Source of the DNA: an uncultured Eubacteriales bacterium
GTDB lineage: Bacteria > Bacillota > Clostridia > Oscillospirales > CAG-272
Reading direction: 5' to 3'
Assembly: GCA_934417455.1 (NCBI GenBank)
Contig: CAKRWK010000095.1
Coordinates: 1-5,411 of the forward strand
DNA length: 5,411 bases
The notes beneath the pieces were generated by a model that was given only the letters and a program-made list of their open reading frames with translations, was not told where the DNA came from and did not search any database. The position numbers and the translations under genes were made by a program. Shown here piece after piece: positions 1 through 5,411 of the stretch. How positions within the stretch are numbered: the stretch's first letter is position 1; every line of letters begins with the position of its first letter.

Positions 1-21
1 CCTTTAAAGAAGCGCAAAATC

Positions 22-63
22 GACAAAAAAGAAGAACCGGTCATCCGGTTCTTCTTTTTTGTC
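22..63. terminator. Bidirectional intrinsic terminator
   Basis: Bases 22-40 are exactly the reverse complement of 45-63, giving a 19-bp perfect stem with a 4-base loop (TCAT). The GC-rich core is GAAGAACCGG/CCGGTTCTTC, and a run of six T lies on the 3' side in either direction. It can therefore end transcripts from both strands. On the minus strand it lies about 106 bp past the stop of the serine dehydratase gene and probably ends that transcript. On the plus strand it could end an unseen gene entering from the left. I see no gene in 64-169, which is read here as the dehydratase 3' untranslated region. Confidence 0.93.
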
Positions 64-169
64 CTATATATGCCCGGAGTTCTCACCGAGCGCCATACCG
101 GAACATCGCATGGGCCACGTTTGCCGTCACCCATGACCGAAAAGACAGCAGCGCGTTCACGCCTTCCGG

Positions 170-1366
170 TTATCTGCCAATGCCGTAGATTTTGGCAAGG
201 CCGCCGGTGGACGTTTCGCGGTATCCCGATTTCATATCCAGTCCGGTTTCGTACATGACCTTGACAATCTGGTCGAAGGAAACCTTATGCTTACTTTCGA
301 GAGAACGCGCGAGCATGACGGCGGTAAAGGCTTTGATGCCCGCCATGGCATTGCGTTCGATACAGGGAATCTGCACAAGACCGAGAACGGGGTCGCACGT
401 CAGGCCGAGGTTATGTTCGAGTGCGATTTCCGCCGAACATTCAATGCCGGCAATATCCAACTCGTAAATGCTCGACAGCGCGGCCGCCGCCATGGAACAG
501 GCAACGCCGACCTCCGCCTGACAACCGCAGGCGGCACCGCTGATGGACGCGTTCTGTTTGACCACGTTGCCGATGACGCCGGCCGTGGCGAGCGCGTCAA
601 CGATTTCCTCCTCGGGCACGGCACAGTCGCGGTACATATAATAAAGCACCGCCGGCACAATTCCCGCCGCGCCGCAGGTCGGGGCCGTGACAACGGTGCC
701 GTTCGCGGCGTTTTCTTCCGCGACGGCGAGAGCATACGCCGCCACCCGGCGGTTTTCGTGCATAAGTGTTGCTTCAAATTTGGCACTGCCGATATAAAGT
801 GCGTGCGCTTTTCTCTCGAGGTGCAACCCGCCCGGCAGGGCGCCGGTGGCGGCAAGACCGCGCTCAACGCAGTCGGTCATGGTGTGAAACACCTCGGCAA
901 GATACGGAAAAACATCCGGTTCATAGTGGCGGACATAGGCGGGAAGCGTATATCCTTTTTCTTCGCAAAAACGACGAATGTCGGCAAAATTCTTTTCCGG
1001 ATAAACATCCTTTTGTGAGGTCAGTTCCCTGCCGTCAATGGTCACACTGCCGCCGCCGATGCTGGTTGCAGTAAATAATTCTTTCCATTTTCCGTTCTTT
1101 TTCAGAAAAAGTTTCATCGTGTTCGGATGCGGAAGATTCTTCTCTTCGCTGTTATATACGATGTCCGTATCCTCACCGAGGACGTCGCGCAGAACGCGGT
1201 CGGTACCGTGCCCTCGACCGGTCATGGCAAGCGAACCAAAAAGTTCGGCGCGGTAGATGCCTGCTCCATACATGCGGACGGCATACTCTGCGATTCTCTG
1301 CGGACCGATGGTGTGGGAACTGGACGGCCCCTTTCCGGTTTTATAGAGTTCGCGCAAAGATTCCAT
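170..1366 (-). CDS. sdaA: L-serine dehydratase (ammonia-lyase), iron-sulfur, single chain
   Basis: Predicted cytoplasmic [4Fe-4S] enzyme of 398 residues that converts L-serine to pyruvate and ammonia. The N-terminal beta domain (about 1-125) shows GPSSSHTIGP (13-22) and GSLAMTGRGHGTD (44-56). The alpha domain (about 145-391) shows APTCGAAGIVPA (228-239), SISGAACGCQAEVGVAC (274-290), LTCDP (322-326), QIPC (332-335) and the end motif GYRETSTGGLA (381-391). Cys282, Cys324 and Cys335 are spaced 42 and 11 residues apart, the spacing I recall for the cluster ligands of the Legionella enzyme, so they are the likely ligands. Both domains are on one chain, unlike the split sdaAA/sdaAB pair of many Bacillota. 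The chain is shorter than E. coli SdaA (about 454) and ends GIGR, without the C-terminal cysteine known from some relatives. The frame stays open upstream, but the ribosome site selects ATG 1366. The gene is divergent from the MATE gene. The sdaA symbol is by family, not proven orthology. Confidence 0.93.
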   Translation of the reverse strand: MESLRELYKTGKGPSSSHTIGPQRIAEYAVRMYGAGIYRAELFGSLAMTGRGHGTDRVLRDVLGEDTDIVYNSEEKNLPHPNTMKLFLKKNGKWKELFTATSIGGGSVTIDGRELTSQKDVYPEKNFADIRRFCEEKGYTLPAYVRHYEPDVFPYLAEVFHTMTDCVERGLAATGALPGGLHLERKAHALYIGSAKFEATLMHENRRVAAYALAVAEENAANGTVVTAPTCGAAGIVPAVLYYMYRDCAVPEEEIVDALATAGVIGNVVKQNASISGAACGCQAEVGVACSMAAAALSSIYELDIAGIECSAEIALEHNLGLTCDPVLGLVQIPCIERNAMAGIKAFTAVMLARSLESKHKVSFDQIVKVMYETGLDMKSGYRETSTGGLAKIYGIGR

Positions 1367-1373
1367 AAACATT

Positions 1374-1379
1374 TCCTTT
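1374..1379 (-). promoter_or_regulatory. Ribosome binding site deciding the sdaA start
   Basis: Minus-strand AAAGGA lies 7 bases before the ATG at 1366 (protein start MESLRELYK) but only 1 base before the ATG at 1372 (MFMESL). The 7-base gap is the workable one, so 1366 is preferred. The open frame extends to 1705, but that stretch runs through the divergent promoter and into the MATE gene and lacks family similarity. Confidence 0.75.
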
Positions 1380-1392
1380 CGCAAATTTGCGA
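1379..1392. promoter_or_regulatory. 14-bp palindrome, candidate operator of the divergent region
   Basis: TCGCAAATTTGCGA is a perfect 14-bp palindrome just upstream of the sdaA ribosome site. A second, shorter palindrome, TTTGCAAA, lies at 1401-1408 with its centre 19 bp away. Both carry TTTGC/GCAAA half-sites and lie between sdaA and the MATE -35 box. The symmetry is visible in the sequence; the operator role is inferred, and the regulator is unknown. I could not find a convincing sigma-A promoter for sdaA in 1373-1471. Confidence 0.4.
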
Positions 1393-1412
1393 TATATTTT
1401 TTTGCAAAGCCC

Positions 1413-1440
1413 TTGCTTTTTTCCGTAAAAGTTGTATAAT
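1413..1440 (+). promoter_or_regulatory. Sigma-A promoter of the MATE gene
   Basis: The -35 box TTGCTT (1413-1418) and a perfect -10 box TATAAT (1435-1440) are separated by 16 bases. Transcription would start near 1447, leaving a leader of about 25 bases. An AAGGTG ribosome site (1462-1467) lies 4 bases before the ATG at 1472. Confidence 0.8.
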
Positions 1441-1471
1441 CGTGTTGAAAATTCTCCACGGAAGGTGAACC

Positions 1472-2956
1472 ATGAAACAGACAAATACGCGGCGTTCGTT
1501 TCTTTCCCGCATGTCCGAACCCGTCGACCTGACGGCCGGCACCCCTTGGAAAGTCATTCTGCGTTACGCCGCTCCCATTATTTTCTCCTATTTTCTGCAA
1601 CAGATTTACGTTCTGACAGACTCCGTTATCTGCGGTCAGGTGCTGACGGCCGAAGAGGTGGCCGGCGTCAACGACACCTTTCCCCTGACCTTCATTTTCC
1701 TGCAATTCGCGTTCGGTTGCACCGCCGGATTCAGTGTGCTGACGGCGCGGTGCGTCGGTCGTGGCGACATGCGCGGTACAAGGCGGTCGTTTGTTGCGCA
1801 GATTTATCTGTCTGTCGCGATTTCCGCCGTGCTGACGGTGCTCTCCCTTGTACTTCTGCCGTGGATGCTCGGCGTTATCAACGTTACACCGGACAACCCG
1901 GCGGTCTACCGTGCGGCGTATGACTACTGTTTTGTCATCTTTCTCGGCATTCTCGCCCAGATGGGATATAACTTCATTTGCGGTATTCTCCGCTCGTACG
2001 GCGATTCGGTGACACCGCTCGTCTTTCTTGTGGCCTCTACCGTCCTCAACGTGGCACTGGACATTATCTGTCTTGTACCGCTACAGATGGGTCCGCTCGG
2101 CGCGGCACTCGCCACCGTCGCGGCGCAATTTATCAGTGCCGCCTGTTGCCTTGTTTATACCTTCGTCCGCTATCCCGACCTCAGACTCACAAAAGAAGAT
2201 TTCCACCTGCCGTGGCATTCCGTCAGAGAGCATCTGGTAAACGGACTTCCCCTCGGGTTTCAGTTTTCCATACTCGCCGTCGGTATCATCGTCATGCAAG
2301 GCGCCGTCGTGAAATTCGACCTGACGGCGGGCGGCACCATGGTGCCCGGCACACCGGCGCAGAACGGATTCGGCGCGGCCAGCAAACTCATCAATTTTCT
2401 GATGGCCGCCTACAACGGCCTTGCCTCTGCCATTCTCGGTTACAACGCGCAGAACTGCGGTAAAGGCGACTATGCACGCGTACGGCGCGGCACCTGTCAG
2501 ACGCTTCTCATGATGCTGCTCGTATATGCCTTCTGCCTTTCGGCAGGATTGCTGTTGTCGATAAACGGCGCGTATCAATACATCTTTATGAGCGTGGACA
2601 AAGTGTCTCCCGCTTCGATTCGTTTCGGGAACACCTACATCTATGTGGATATTCTCCTCTACGGGTTACTCGGATTTCTGATTGTGGTGCGCAGTGCGGT
2701 ACAGGGCGTGTTCAAGCCCGGATATGTGCTCGGCGCCGGCATGGCGGAACTCTGTTCCCGCACGGCCATCTGCGCCCTTCTGCCCGACCTCGTCAACGGT
2801 GCGCCGGTGGACGCCTATGCCTCCCCCGCCGCATTCACGGCGCTTTGTTTCGGTGACCCCGGCGCATGGTGTGCCGCGTCGCTCCTTCTGCTCTTTCCGT
2901 TTATCCGTTATATCCTTCACGGAGAAAAGAATGCCGACCGTCAGACGTCGGTATAA
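1472..2956 (+). CDS. MATE family efflux transporter
   Basis: Polytopic inner-membrane protein of 494 residues, close to the usual 450-500 of the multidrug and toxic compound extrusion family, which exports cationic drugs or metabolites in exchange for Na+ or H+. The family entry motif is at 21-56 (TAGTPWKVILRYAAPIIFSY, then QQIYVLTD). The end of the first six-helix half shows GILRSYGDSVTPL (171-183) and the following NVALDII stretch. The second half carries GFGAASKLINF (299-309), a glycine-rich region, and AQNCGKGDYARVRRG (326-340) before helix 8. The hydrophobic segments are compatible with 12 helices, and the basic tail ends at the stop. Its 3' end overlaps the opposing asparaginase gene by 16 bp, and no terminator lies between them. 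Sequence alone does not give the substrate or coupling ion, and I cannot assign NorM, MepA or DinF. Confidence 0.93.
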   Translation: MKQTNTRRSFLSRMSEPVDLTAGTPWKVILRYAAPIIFSYFLQQIYVLTDSVICGQVLTAEEVAGVNDTFPLTFIFLQFAFGCTAGFSVLTARCVGRGDMRGTRRSFVAQIYLSVAISAVLTVLSLVLLPWMLGVINVTPDNPAVYRAAYDYCFVIFLGILAQMGYNFICGILRSYGDSVTPLVFLVASTVLNVALDIICLVPLQMGPLGAALATVAAQFISAACCLVYTFVRYPDLRLTKEDFHLPWHSVREHLVNGLPLGFQFSILAVGIIVMQGAVVKFDLTAGGTMVPGTPAQNGFGAASKLINFLMAAYNGLASAILGYNAQNCGKGDYARVRRGTCQTLLMMLLVYAFCLSAGLLLSINGAYQYIFMSVDKVSPASIRFGNTYIYVDILLYGLLGFLIVVRSAVQGVFKPGYVLGAGMAELCSRTAICALLPDLVNGAPVDAYASPAAFTALCFGDPGAWCAASLLLLFPFIRYILHGEKNADRQTSV

Positions 2957-3939
2957 CCCGCGGGCGGCAGGATGTCGTGACTGACCGGCGTATAGAAAAG
3001 CCGGCGACGCGCGTCTCTGTCGTCCGTGACGGCAAGAATCCACATCAGTTTGGTAAAACACGCCTCGGGCGTCATATCAAAGGCTTCGAGTACGCCGAGA
3101 GCGGCAAGGCCGTATCCGACATTGTAGACGGAAAGGTCGGTTCCCTCGCTCTGCACCTGCGTGGTGAGAACGACGGTCACTCCGCGTGCCACTGCTTCCG
3201 TAACGGCGGCGTGAATGCAGCCGTCGGGCAGACCACCGACGCCGAAGGATTCAATGACGAGTGCCTTGTATTTGTTCAGCATGAAGCGGAGCACGTCCGC
3301 ATCCGTACCGGGGGTCAGTTTCAGAAGACCGACGGACGGGTCAATCGCACGGGAAAACCGCGTGTCACCCGCCGTCGGATTGAAATACGGCACAAGCCGC
3401 CCGCTCTGCACGGCGGCAAGCGGCGGATAATTGGGACTGGAAAACGCGGAAAAACTCTTGGAGCGCGTTTTCCGCGCGCGTGTACCGAGGAGAACCTGTC
3501 CGCCGAACACAATCAGCACGCCCGACAGCCCGTCCGACGCGGCACAAAGGAAACTGTCGCAAAGGTTCTGCTTGGAGTCCGTGGTATCAAAACCGATAGG
3601 GCGCTGTGCCCCGGTGATGACCACGGGCTTTTTGCTGTTCTGAATGAGGTAAGAAAGCGCCGCGGCCGTATAAGCCATGGTGTCTGTGCCGTGTGCGATG
3701 ACAAATCCGTCATAGCGGTCATAATTTTCTTCGATTTTCTCCGCCATGGCAAGCCAGTGTGACGGTGTGATATTGGTGCTGTCCAGTGTAAACAGTTGAA
3801 CGGCATCCACCGAACAAAAATGCGACACCCCGGGCACATGCCGGAGCAGTTGCTCCGCCGTCAGTGCCGGCGACAGTGCACCGCCGTTCAGTTCCGACGC
3901 AATCGTTCCGCCCGTGCCGATAAAAAGAATTTTCTTCAT
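2941..3939 (-). CDS. ansA: L-asparaginase, type I (AnsA-like)
   Basis: Predicted 332-residue enzyme that hydrolyses L-asparagine to L-aspartate and ammonia. The first signature, IGTGGTIAS (7-15), carries the nucleophile Thr12. The second, HGTDTMAYTA (83-92), supplies Thr85 and Asp86. TGAQRP (109-114) and the C-terminal half with IESFGVGGLPDG (229-240) fit the family. There is no signal peptide, which supports the cytoplasmic type I form over the secreted type II form, and the length is typical. ATG 3939 is preceded by AAGGAT (3946-3951) 6 bases away and begins the conserved MKKILFIGTGG strand. The frame runs open up to 4230, but that part is the reverse complement of a promoter and a tRNA gene. 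The 3' end overlaps the MATE gene. Glutaminase side activity cannot be excluded. Confidence 0.94.
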   Translation of the reverse strand: MKKILFIGTGGTIASELNGGALSPALTAEQLLRHVPGVSHFCSVDAVQLFTLDSTNITPSHWLAMAEKIEENYDRYDGFVIAHGTDTMAYTAAALSYLIQNSKKPVVITGAQRPIGFDTTDSKQNLCDSFLCAASDGLSGVLIVFGGQVLLGTRARKTRSKSFSAFSSPNYPPLAAVQSGRLVPYFNPTAGDTRFSRAIDPSVGLLKLTPGTDADVLRFMLNKYKALVIESFGVGGLPDGCIHAAVTEAVARGVTVVLTTQVQSEGTDLSVYNVGYGLAALGVLEAFDMTPEACFTKLMWILAVTDDRDARRRLFYTPVSHDILPPAGYTDV

Positions 3940-3979
3940 AAAAATATCCTTAGAAAAGATTGTGCATTTTCTCATGTAC

Positions 3980-4008
3980 AGTATACCACATTCCGCGCCG
4001 ATATGCAA
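3980..4008 (-). promoter_or_regulatory. Probable promoter of ansA
   Basis: On the minus strand, TATACT (3980-3985) is preceded by TGG, giving an extended -10 (TGnTATACT). Seventeen bases further upstream is a weak -35, TTGCAT (4003-4008). The transcript would start near 3973 and have a leader of about 34 bases before the ATG at 3939. Confidence 0.6.
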
Positions 4009-4060
4009 GACGTCCGCGGCGGATAAAGAGTTTATTTGAAAAAACTTTTTATATAAATCG

Positions 4061-4111
4061 GAAAAATTTTGTTTCAAACACCTTGACAAACCCCCGTTCA
4101 TTTGATATAAT
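4061..4111 (+). promoter_or_regulatory. Consensus sigma-A promoter with UP-like element for tRNA-Cys
   Basis: TTGACA (4083-4088) and TATAAT (4106-4111) match consensus in all 12 positions and are spaced by exactly 17 bases. The AT-rich stretch before it (4061-4080, GAAAAATTTTG then TTTCAAACA) resembles an UP element. Transcription would start near 4118, about 16 bases before the tRNA. Such strength is usual for stable-RNA genes. Confidence 0.92.
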
Positions 4112-4133
4112 AAATGGGCATTGTGAAATGCAT

Positions 4134-4207
4134 GGCGCCATAGCCAAGCGGTAAGGCAGAGGTCTGCAAAACCTTCATCCCCGGTCCGATTCCGGGTGGC
4201 GCCTCCA
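4134..4207 (+). tRNA. tRNA-Cys (GCA), CCA encoded
   Basis: The complete cloverleaf can be folded by eye. The acceptor stem is GGCGCCA (4134-4140) with TGGCGCC (4197-4203), followed by discriminator T at 4204 and CCA at 4205-4207. U73 is a known identity element of tRNA-Cys. The D stem is GCC/GGC plus an A-A mismatch. The anticodon loop CTGCAAA holds anticodon GCA (4170-4172), which reads UGC and UGU. The T stem is CCCGG/CCGGG around loop TCCGATT. That loop has C where T55 (pseudouridine 55) is almost always found. The gene has its own promoter upstream and its own terminator downstream, so it is a single-gene unit. Confidence 0.97.
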
Positions 4208-4210
4208 AAG

Positions 4211-4242
4211 AAAGAGCATTGTTTTCGCAATGCTCTTTTTTT
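4211..4242 (+). terminator. Intrinsic terminator of tRNA-Cys
   Basis: AAAGAGCATTG (4211-4221) pairs fully with CAATGCTCTTT (4228-4238) around loop TTTTCG, and a run of seven T (4236-4242) follows. It begins three bases after the encoded CCA. Confidence 0.94.
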
Positions 4243-4305
4243 CAGCCAAATTCCCTTTGCGAGATTTTTGAAATCACAAAACGCAATGACATTTTTTAAG
4301 AAGGA

Positions 4306-4342
4306 TTCGGATGACCGACAGGGAGTCTGTCCGTCGTCCGGA
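4306..4342 (+). other. Long imperfect RNA hairpin of unknown role
   Basis: Bases 4306-4321 pair with 4327-4342 around a 5-base loop (GGAGT): 15 of 16 positions pair, including two G-U wobbles, with one C-C mismatch in the middle. The wobbles only work in plus-strand RNA. No T run follows, so it is not an ordinary terminator. A short open frame, ATG 4311 to TAG 4364 (MTDRESVRRPEDVFTNA), with AAGGA in front, overlaps it; I do not accept it as a gene. The 186 bases from 4243 to 4428 contain this hairpin and the next one, and no gene I can support. Confidence 0.45.
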
Positions 4343-4393
4343 GGACGTCTTTACAAACGCATAGCAAAAAAACGAACGGAAAAAACAACCATG

Positions 4394-4428
4394 AAAAACA
4401 GACCCGTTGTTCCCATCGGCTGTTTTTT
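4394..4428 (+). terminator. Terminator-like hairpin before the pseudogene
   Basis: AAAAACAG (4394-4401) pairs with CTGTTTTT (4420-4427), with CCG/CGG inside after a 2-base bulge, a 10-base loop and six T at 4423-4428. It has the form of a weak intrinsic terminator. It lies just before the readable part of the acetyltransferase pseudogene and could also be the scrambled start of that gene, whose first residues cannot be recognised. Confidence 0.35.
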
Positions 4429-4988
4429 CAGGGGTACTATAACCCGGCTTACGAAGAAGAAATCCGAAAAGGCAAGAGTTTGTGTTACCGCTACAATCAA
4501 CTGTCACCGAACGACAAAGAAAAAGCGCGCTAAATTCTCGAAAATTTGCTTGGGAGCATGGGAAAGGGAACCTGCATTCTGCCGCCTTTCTGGTGCGATT
4601 ACGGGTATAGCATCCGCGTCGGCGATTCCTTCTATGCAAATCACTGCATGATGATTACCGACGGTGCCGCAGTCACTTTCGGTGAACATGTGTTCGTCGC
4701 GCCCAATGGCTGTTTCACGACGGCCGAACACGCCATTGACCCCGACATACGTCGGACCGGCGTGGAAATTATTGCCAAGCCCATTGTCATAGGGAATAAC
4801 GGGTGGATCGGTGCCGGGGCAACGGTGCTGGCCGGCGTTACCATCAGAGACGCACGGTTATCGGCGTTGGAAGCGTTGTGACAAAATCCATCCCCGCCGG
4901 CGACATCGCCGTCGGCGTTCCCTGTCGGGTACTTCGCGAAATTACGGAAGCGAACAAAACAAGATACCCCATATATCCGACAAAATAA
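4429..4988 (+). pseudogene. Sugar O-acetyltransferase (maltose/galactoside type), inactivated
   Basis: This is the remnant of a left-handed beta-helix (hexapeptide repeat) acetyltransferase of the Maa/LacA type, which moves acetyl from acetyl-CoA to sugars. From 4435 one frame gives the N-terminal Mac-type region (YYNPAYEEEIRKGKSLCYRY), then a TAA stop at 4531-4533. The same frame resumes with ILENLLGSMG, PPFWCDYGYSIRVGD and TAEHAIDPDIRRTG; its His matches the catalytic His of the family. At about 4852 one base is missing. The match then continues in another frame (TVIGVGSVVTKSIPAGDIAV, ending in PCRVLREI) to the TAA at 4986-4988. Restoring one base gives about 183 residues, near full length, but the first dozen or so residues are not recognisable. 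Little other decay suggests recent loss. A sequencing error could explain one lesion but hardly all of them. Confidence 0.88.
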
Positions 4989-5038
4989 CGTCGCCTTCCC
5001 TTTTTCCCGCATTTTTCCGCTATCGAAAATATTTTTGT

Positions 5039-5065
5039 GAAATACCTTGACAGACGAGGTATTTC
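5039..5065. promoter_or_regulatory. Inverted repeat over the -35 box, probable PadR operator
   Basis: GAAATACC (5039-5046) and GGTATTTC (5058-5065) form a perfect 8-bp inverted repeat with an 11-base spacer, and the whole -35 box lies in that spacer. The half-site centres are 19 bp apart, about two helical turns, as expected for a dimeric winged-helix repressor. PadR proteins commonly repress their own promoter, so autoregulation is the simplest reading. It is inferred, not shown. Confidence 0.6.
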
Positions 5066-5075
5066 GGAGTATAAT
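5047..5075 (+). promoter_or_regulatory. Consensus sigma-A promoter of the PadR gene
   Basis: TTGACA (5047-5052) and TATAAT (5070-5075) are both perfect and 17 bases apart. Transcription would start near 5082, right at the ribosome site, giving a very short leader. Such a strong promoter in front of a regulator gene makes sense if it is normally repressed through the overlapping inverted repeat. Confidence 0.9.
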
Positions 5076-5083
5076 ACAGGTAC

Positions 5084-5092
5084 AGGAGGTGA
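5084..5092 (+). promoter_or_regulatory. Very strong ribosome binding site of the PadR gene
   Basis: AGGAGGTGA is a full complement of the 16S rRNA tail. Its AGGAGG core ends 7 bases before ATG 5097 and 4 bases before ATG 5094, favouring the second ATG. Confidence 0.8.
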
Positions 5093-5096
5093 CATG

Positions 5097-5411
5097 ATGT
5101 CGATAACATCCGACCTCATCCGAGGTAATACCGATACGATTATCCTGTCCTGTCTGGAAAAAGGAGACAGTTACGGATACAAAATCAACAAAACCGTAAG
5201 CGCGATTGCCGACGGCTATGAAATGAAAGAAGCCACGCTGTATACCGCGTTCAAACGGCTGGAAGACTCCGGTTGTATTACGTCGTATTGGGGAGAAGAA
5301 TCCGTCGGTGCCAGAAGAAGGTACTATAAAATTACGGAACAGGGAGAGACCGTTCTCCGCCAACTCCGGCGCGACTGGGAAGAATCCAAAAGTATCATTG
5401 ACAAACTCACG
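5097..5411 (+). CDS. PadR family transcriptional regulator (3' end outside window)
   Basis: The first 105 residues of a winged-helix DNA-binding protein are present, and the frame is still open at the window edge. The first helix region is SDLIRGNTDTIILSCLEKG (5-23), followed by the typical DSYGYKI (24-30). The recognition helix is KEATLYTAFKRLEDSG (44-59). The wing runs from ITSYWGEE to GARRRYYKIT (61-80), ending in the RRYYxIT hallmark of the family. Helix TEQGETVLRQLRRDWEESKS (80-99) starts the dimerisation part. Short PadR proteins have about 105-115 residues, so only a few codons should be missing. ATG 5094 is an alternative start that adds one Met. PadR genes of this type often head an operon with the membrane protein or transporter they control; here any such partner is outside the window. 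The inducer is unknown. Confidence 0.92.
   Translation, partial: MSITSDLIRGNTDTIILSCLEKGDSYGYKINKTVSAIADGYEMKEATLYTAFKRLEDSGCITSYWGEESVGARRRYYKITEQGETVLRQLRRDWEESKSIIDKLT

Noticed and set aside
1..21. Possible tail of a plus-strand gene ending with TAA at 5-7, before the terminator
   Set aside because: One codon of context is not enough to support a gene, although the terminator at 22-63 would suit it.
287..1018. A 243-codon plus-strand open frame opposite the serine dehydratase
   Set aside because: It is an antisense shadow of a gene with strong family motifs. It has no recognisable domain and starts inside that gene.
1367..1705. Upstream extension of the serine dehydratase frame
   Set aside because: It runs through the divergent promoter and antisense to the MATE gene. 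Family similarity begins at MESLRELYKTGKGPSSSHT, and the ribosome site fits ATG 1366.
2866..3762. A 298-codon plus-strand open frame opposite the asparaginase
   Set aside because: It is a shadow produced by GC-rich third positions of the real gene. Its composition is rich in Arg, Gly and His and it has no domain.
1472..3939. An amino-acid catabolism island with the MATE protein as a dedicated exporter
   Set aside because: The three genes are on alternating strands with separate promoters, and nothing in the MATE sequence points to an amino-acid substrate.
3940..4230. An N-terminal extension of the asparaginase frame, with the peptide motif GGATRNRTGDEGFADLCL
   Set aside because: It is the reverse complement of tRNA-Cys and its promoter region, a well-known kind of false protein. 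Family similarity, length and the ribosome site all place the start at 3939.
4311..4364. Small open frame MTDRESVRRPEDVFTNA with a ribosome-like AAGGA in front
   Set aside because: It has only 17 codons, sits inside the long hairpin, and no promoter is visible. The MTDRE start resembles acetyltransferase N-termini but lies too far from the rest and in another frame.
4641..5363. A 240-codon minus-strand open frame across the acetyltransferase remnant and PadR
   Set aside because: It is antisense to two recognisable protein families and crosses the consensus PadR promoter, and its product matches nothing I know.

Overview
The window looks like chromosomal DNA of a Gram-positive anaerobe, most likely a Clostridia-type member of the Bacillota. 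This is inferred from Shine-Dalgarno sites in front of the genes, near-perfect sigma-A promoters, a tRNA gene with an encoded CCA end, an oxygen-sensitive iron-sulfur serine dehydratase, a MATE exporter and a PadR regulator. Genes are moderately GC-rich and the spacers between them are AT-rich. No species can be named from this evidence.

Layout from left to right: a 19-bp bidirectional terminator (22-63); a single-chain L-serine dehydratase on the minus strand (170-1366); a 105-bp divergent control region with a 14-bp palindrome and a sigma-A promoter; a MATE multidrug exporter on the plus strand (1472-2956); and a type I L-asparaginase on the minus strand (2941-3939), whose 3' end overlaps the MATE gene tail to tail by 16 bp. 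Next come a 194-bp divergent spacer with one promoter in each direction, tRNA-Cys(GCA) (4134-4207) with its own consensus promoter and terminator, and about 190 bp without a gene that holds two RNA-hairpin candidates. A maltose/galactoside-type O-acetyltransferase pseudogene follows (about 4429-4988), broken by an in-frame stop and a 1-base deletion. The window ends inside a PadR-family regulator gene (from 5097), whose consensus promoter lies in an 8-bp inverted repeat.

The two enzymes both release ammonia from amino acids: serine gives pyruvate, and asparagine gives aspartate. This fits an amino-acid-fermenting lifestyle, but they are separate transcription units divided by the exporter, so no shared operon is implied. 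The right end (PadR plus its probable operator) looks like the start of a self-regulated operon that continues outside the window.

I see no phage, transposon, CRISPR array or clearly new multi-gene system. The points most worth a second look are the fresh acetyltransferase pseudogene, the hairpins before it, the PadR operator, and a C at the normally invariant T55 position of tRNA-Cys.
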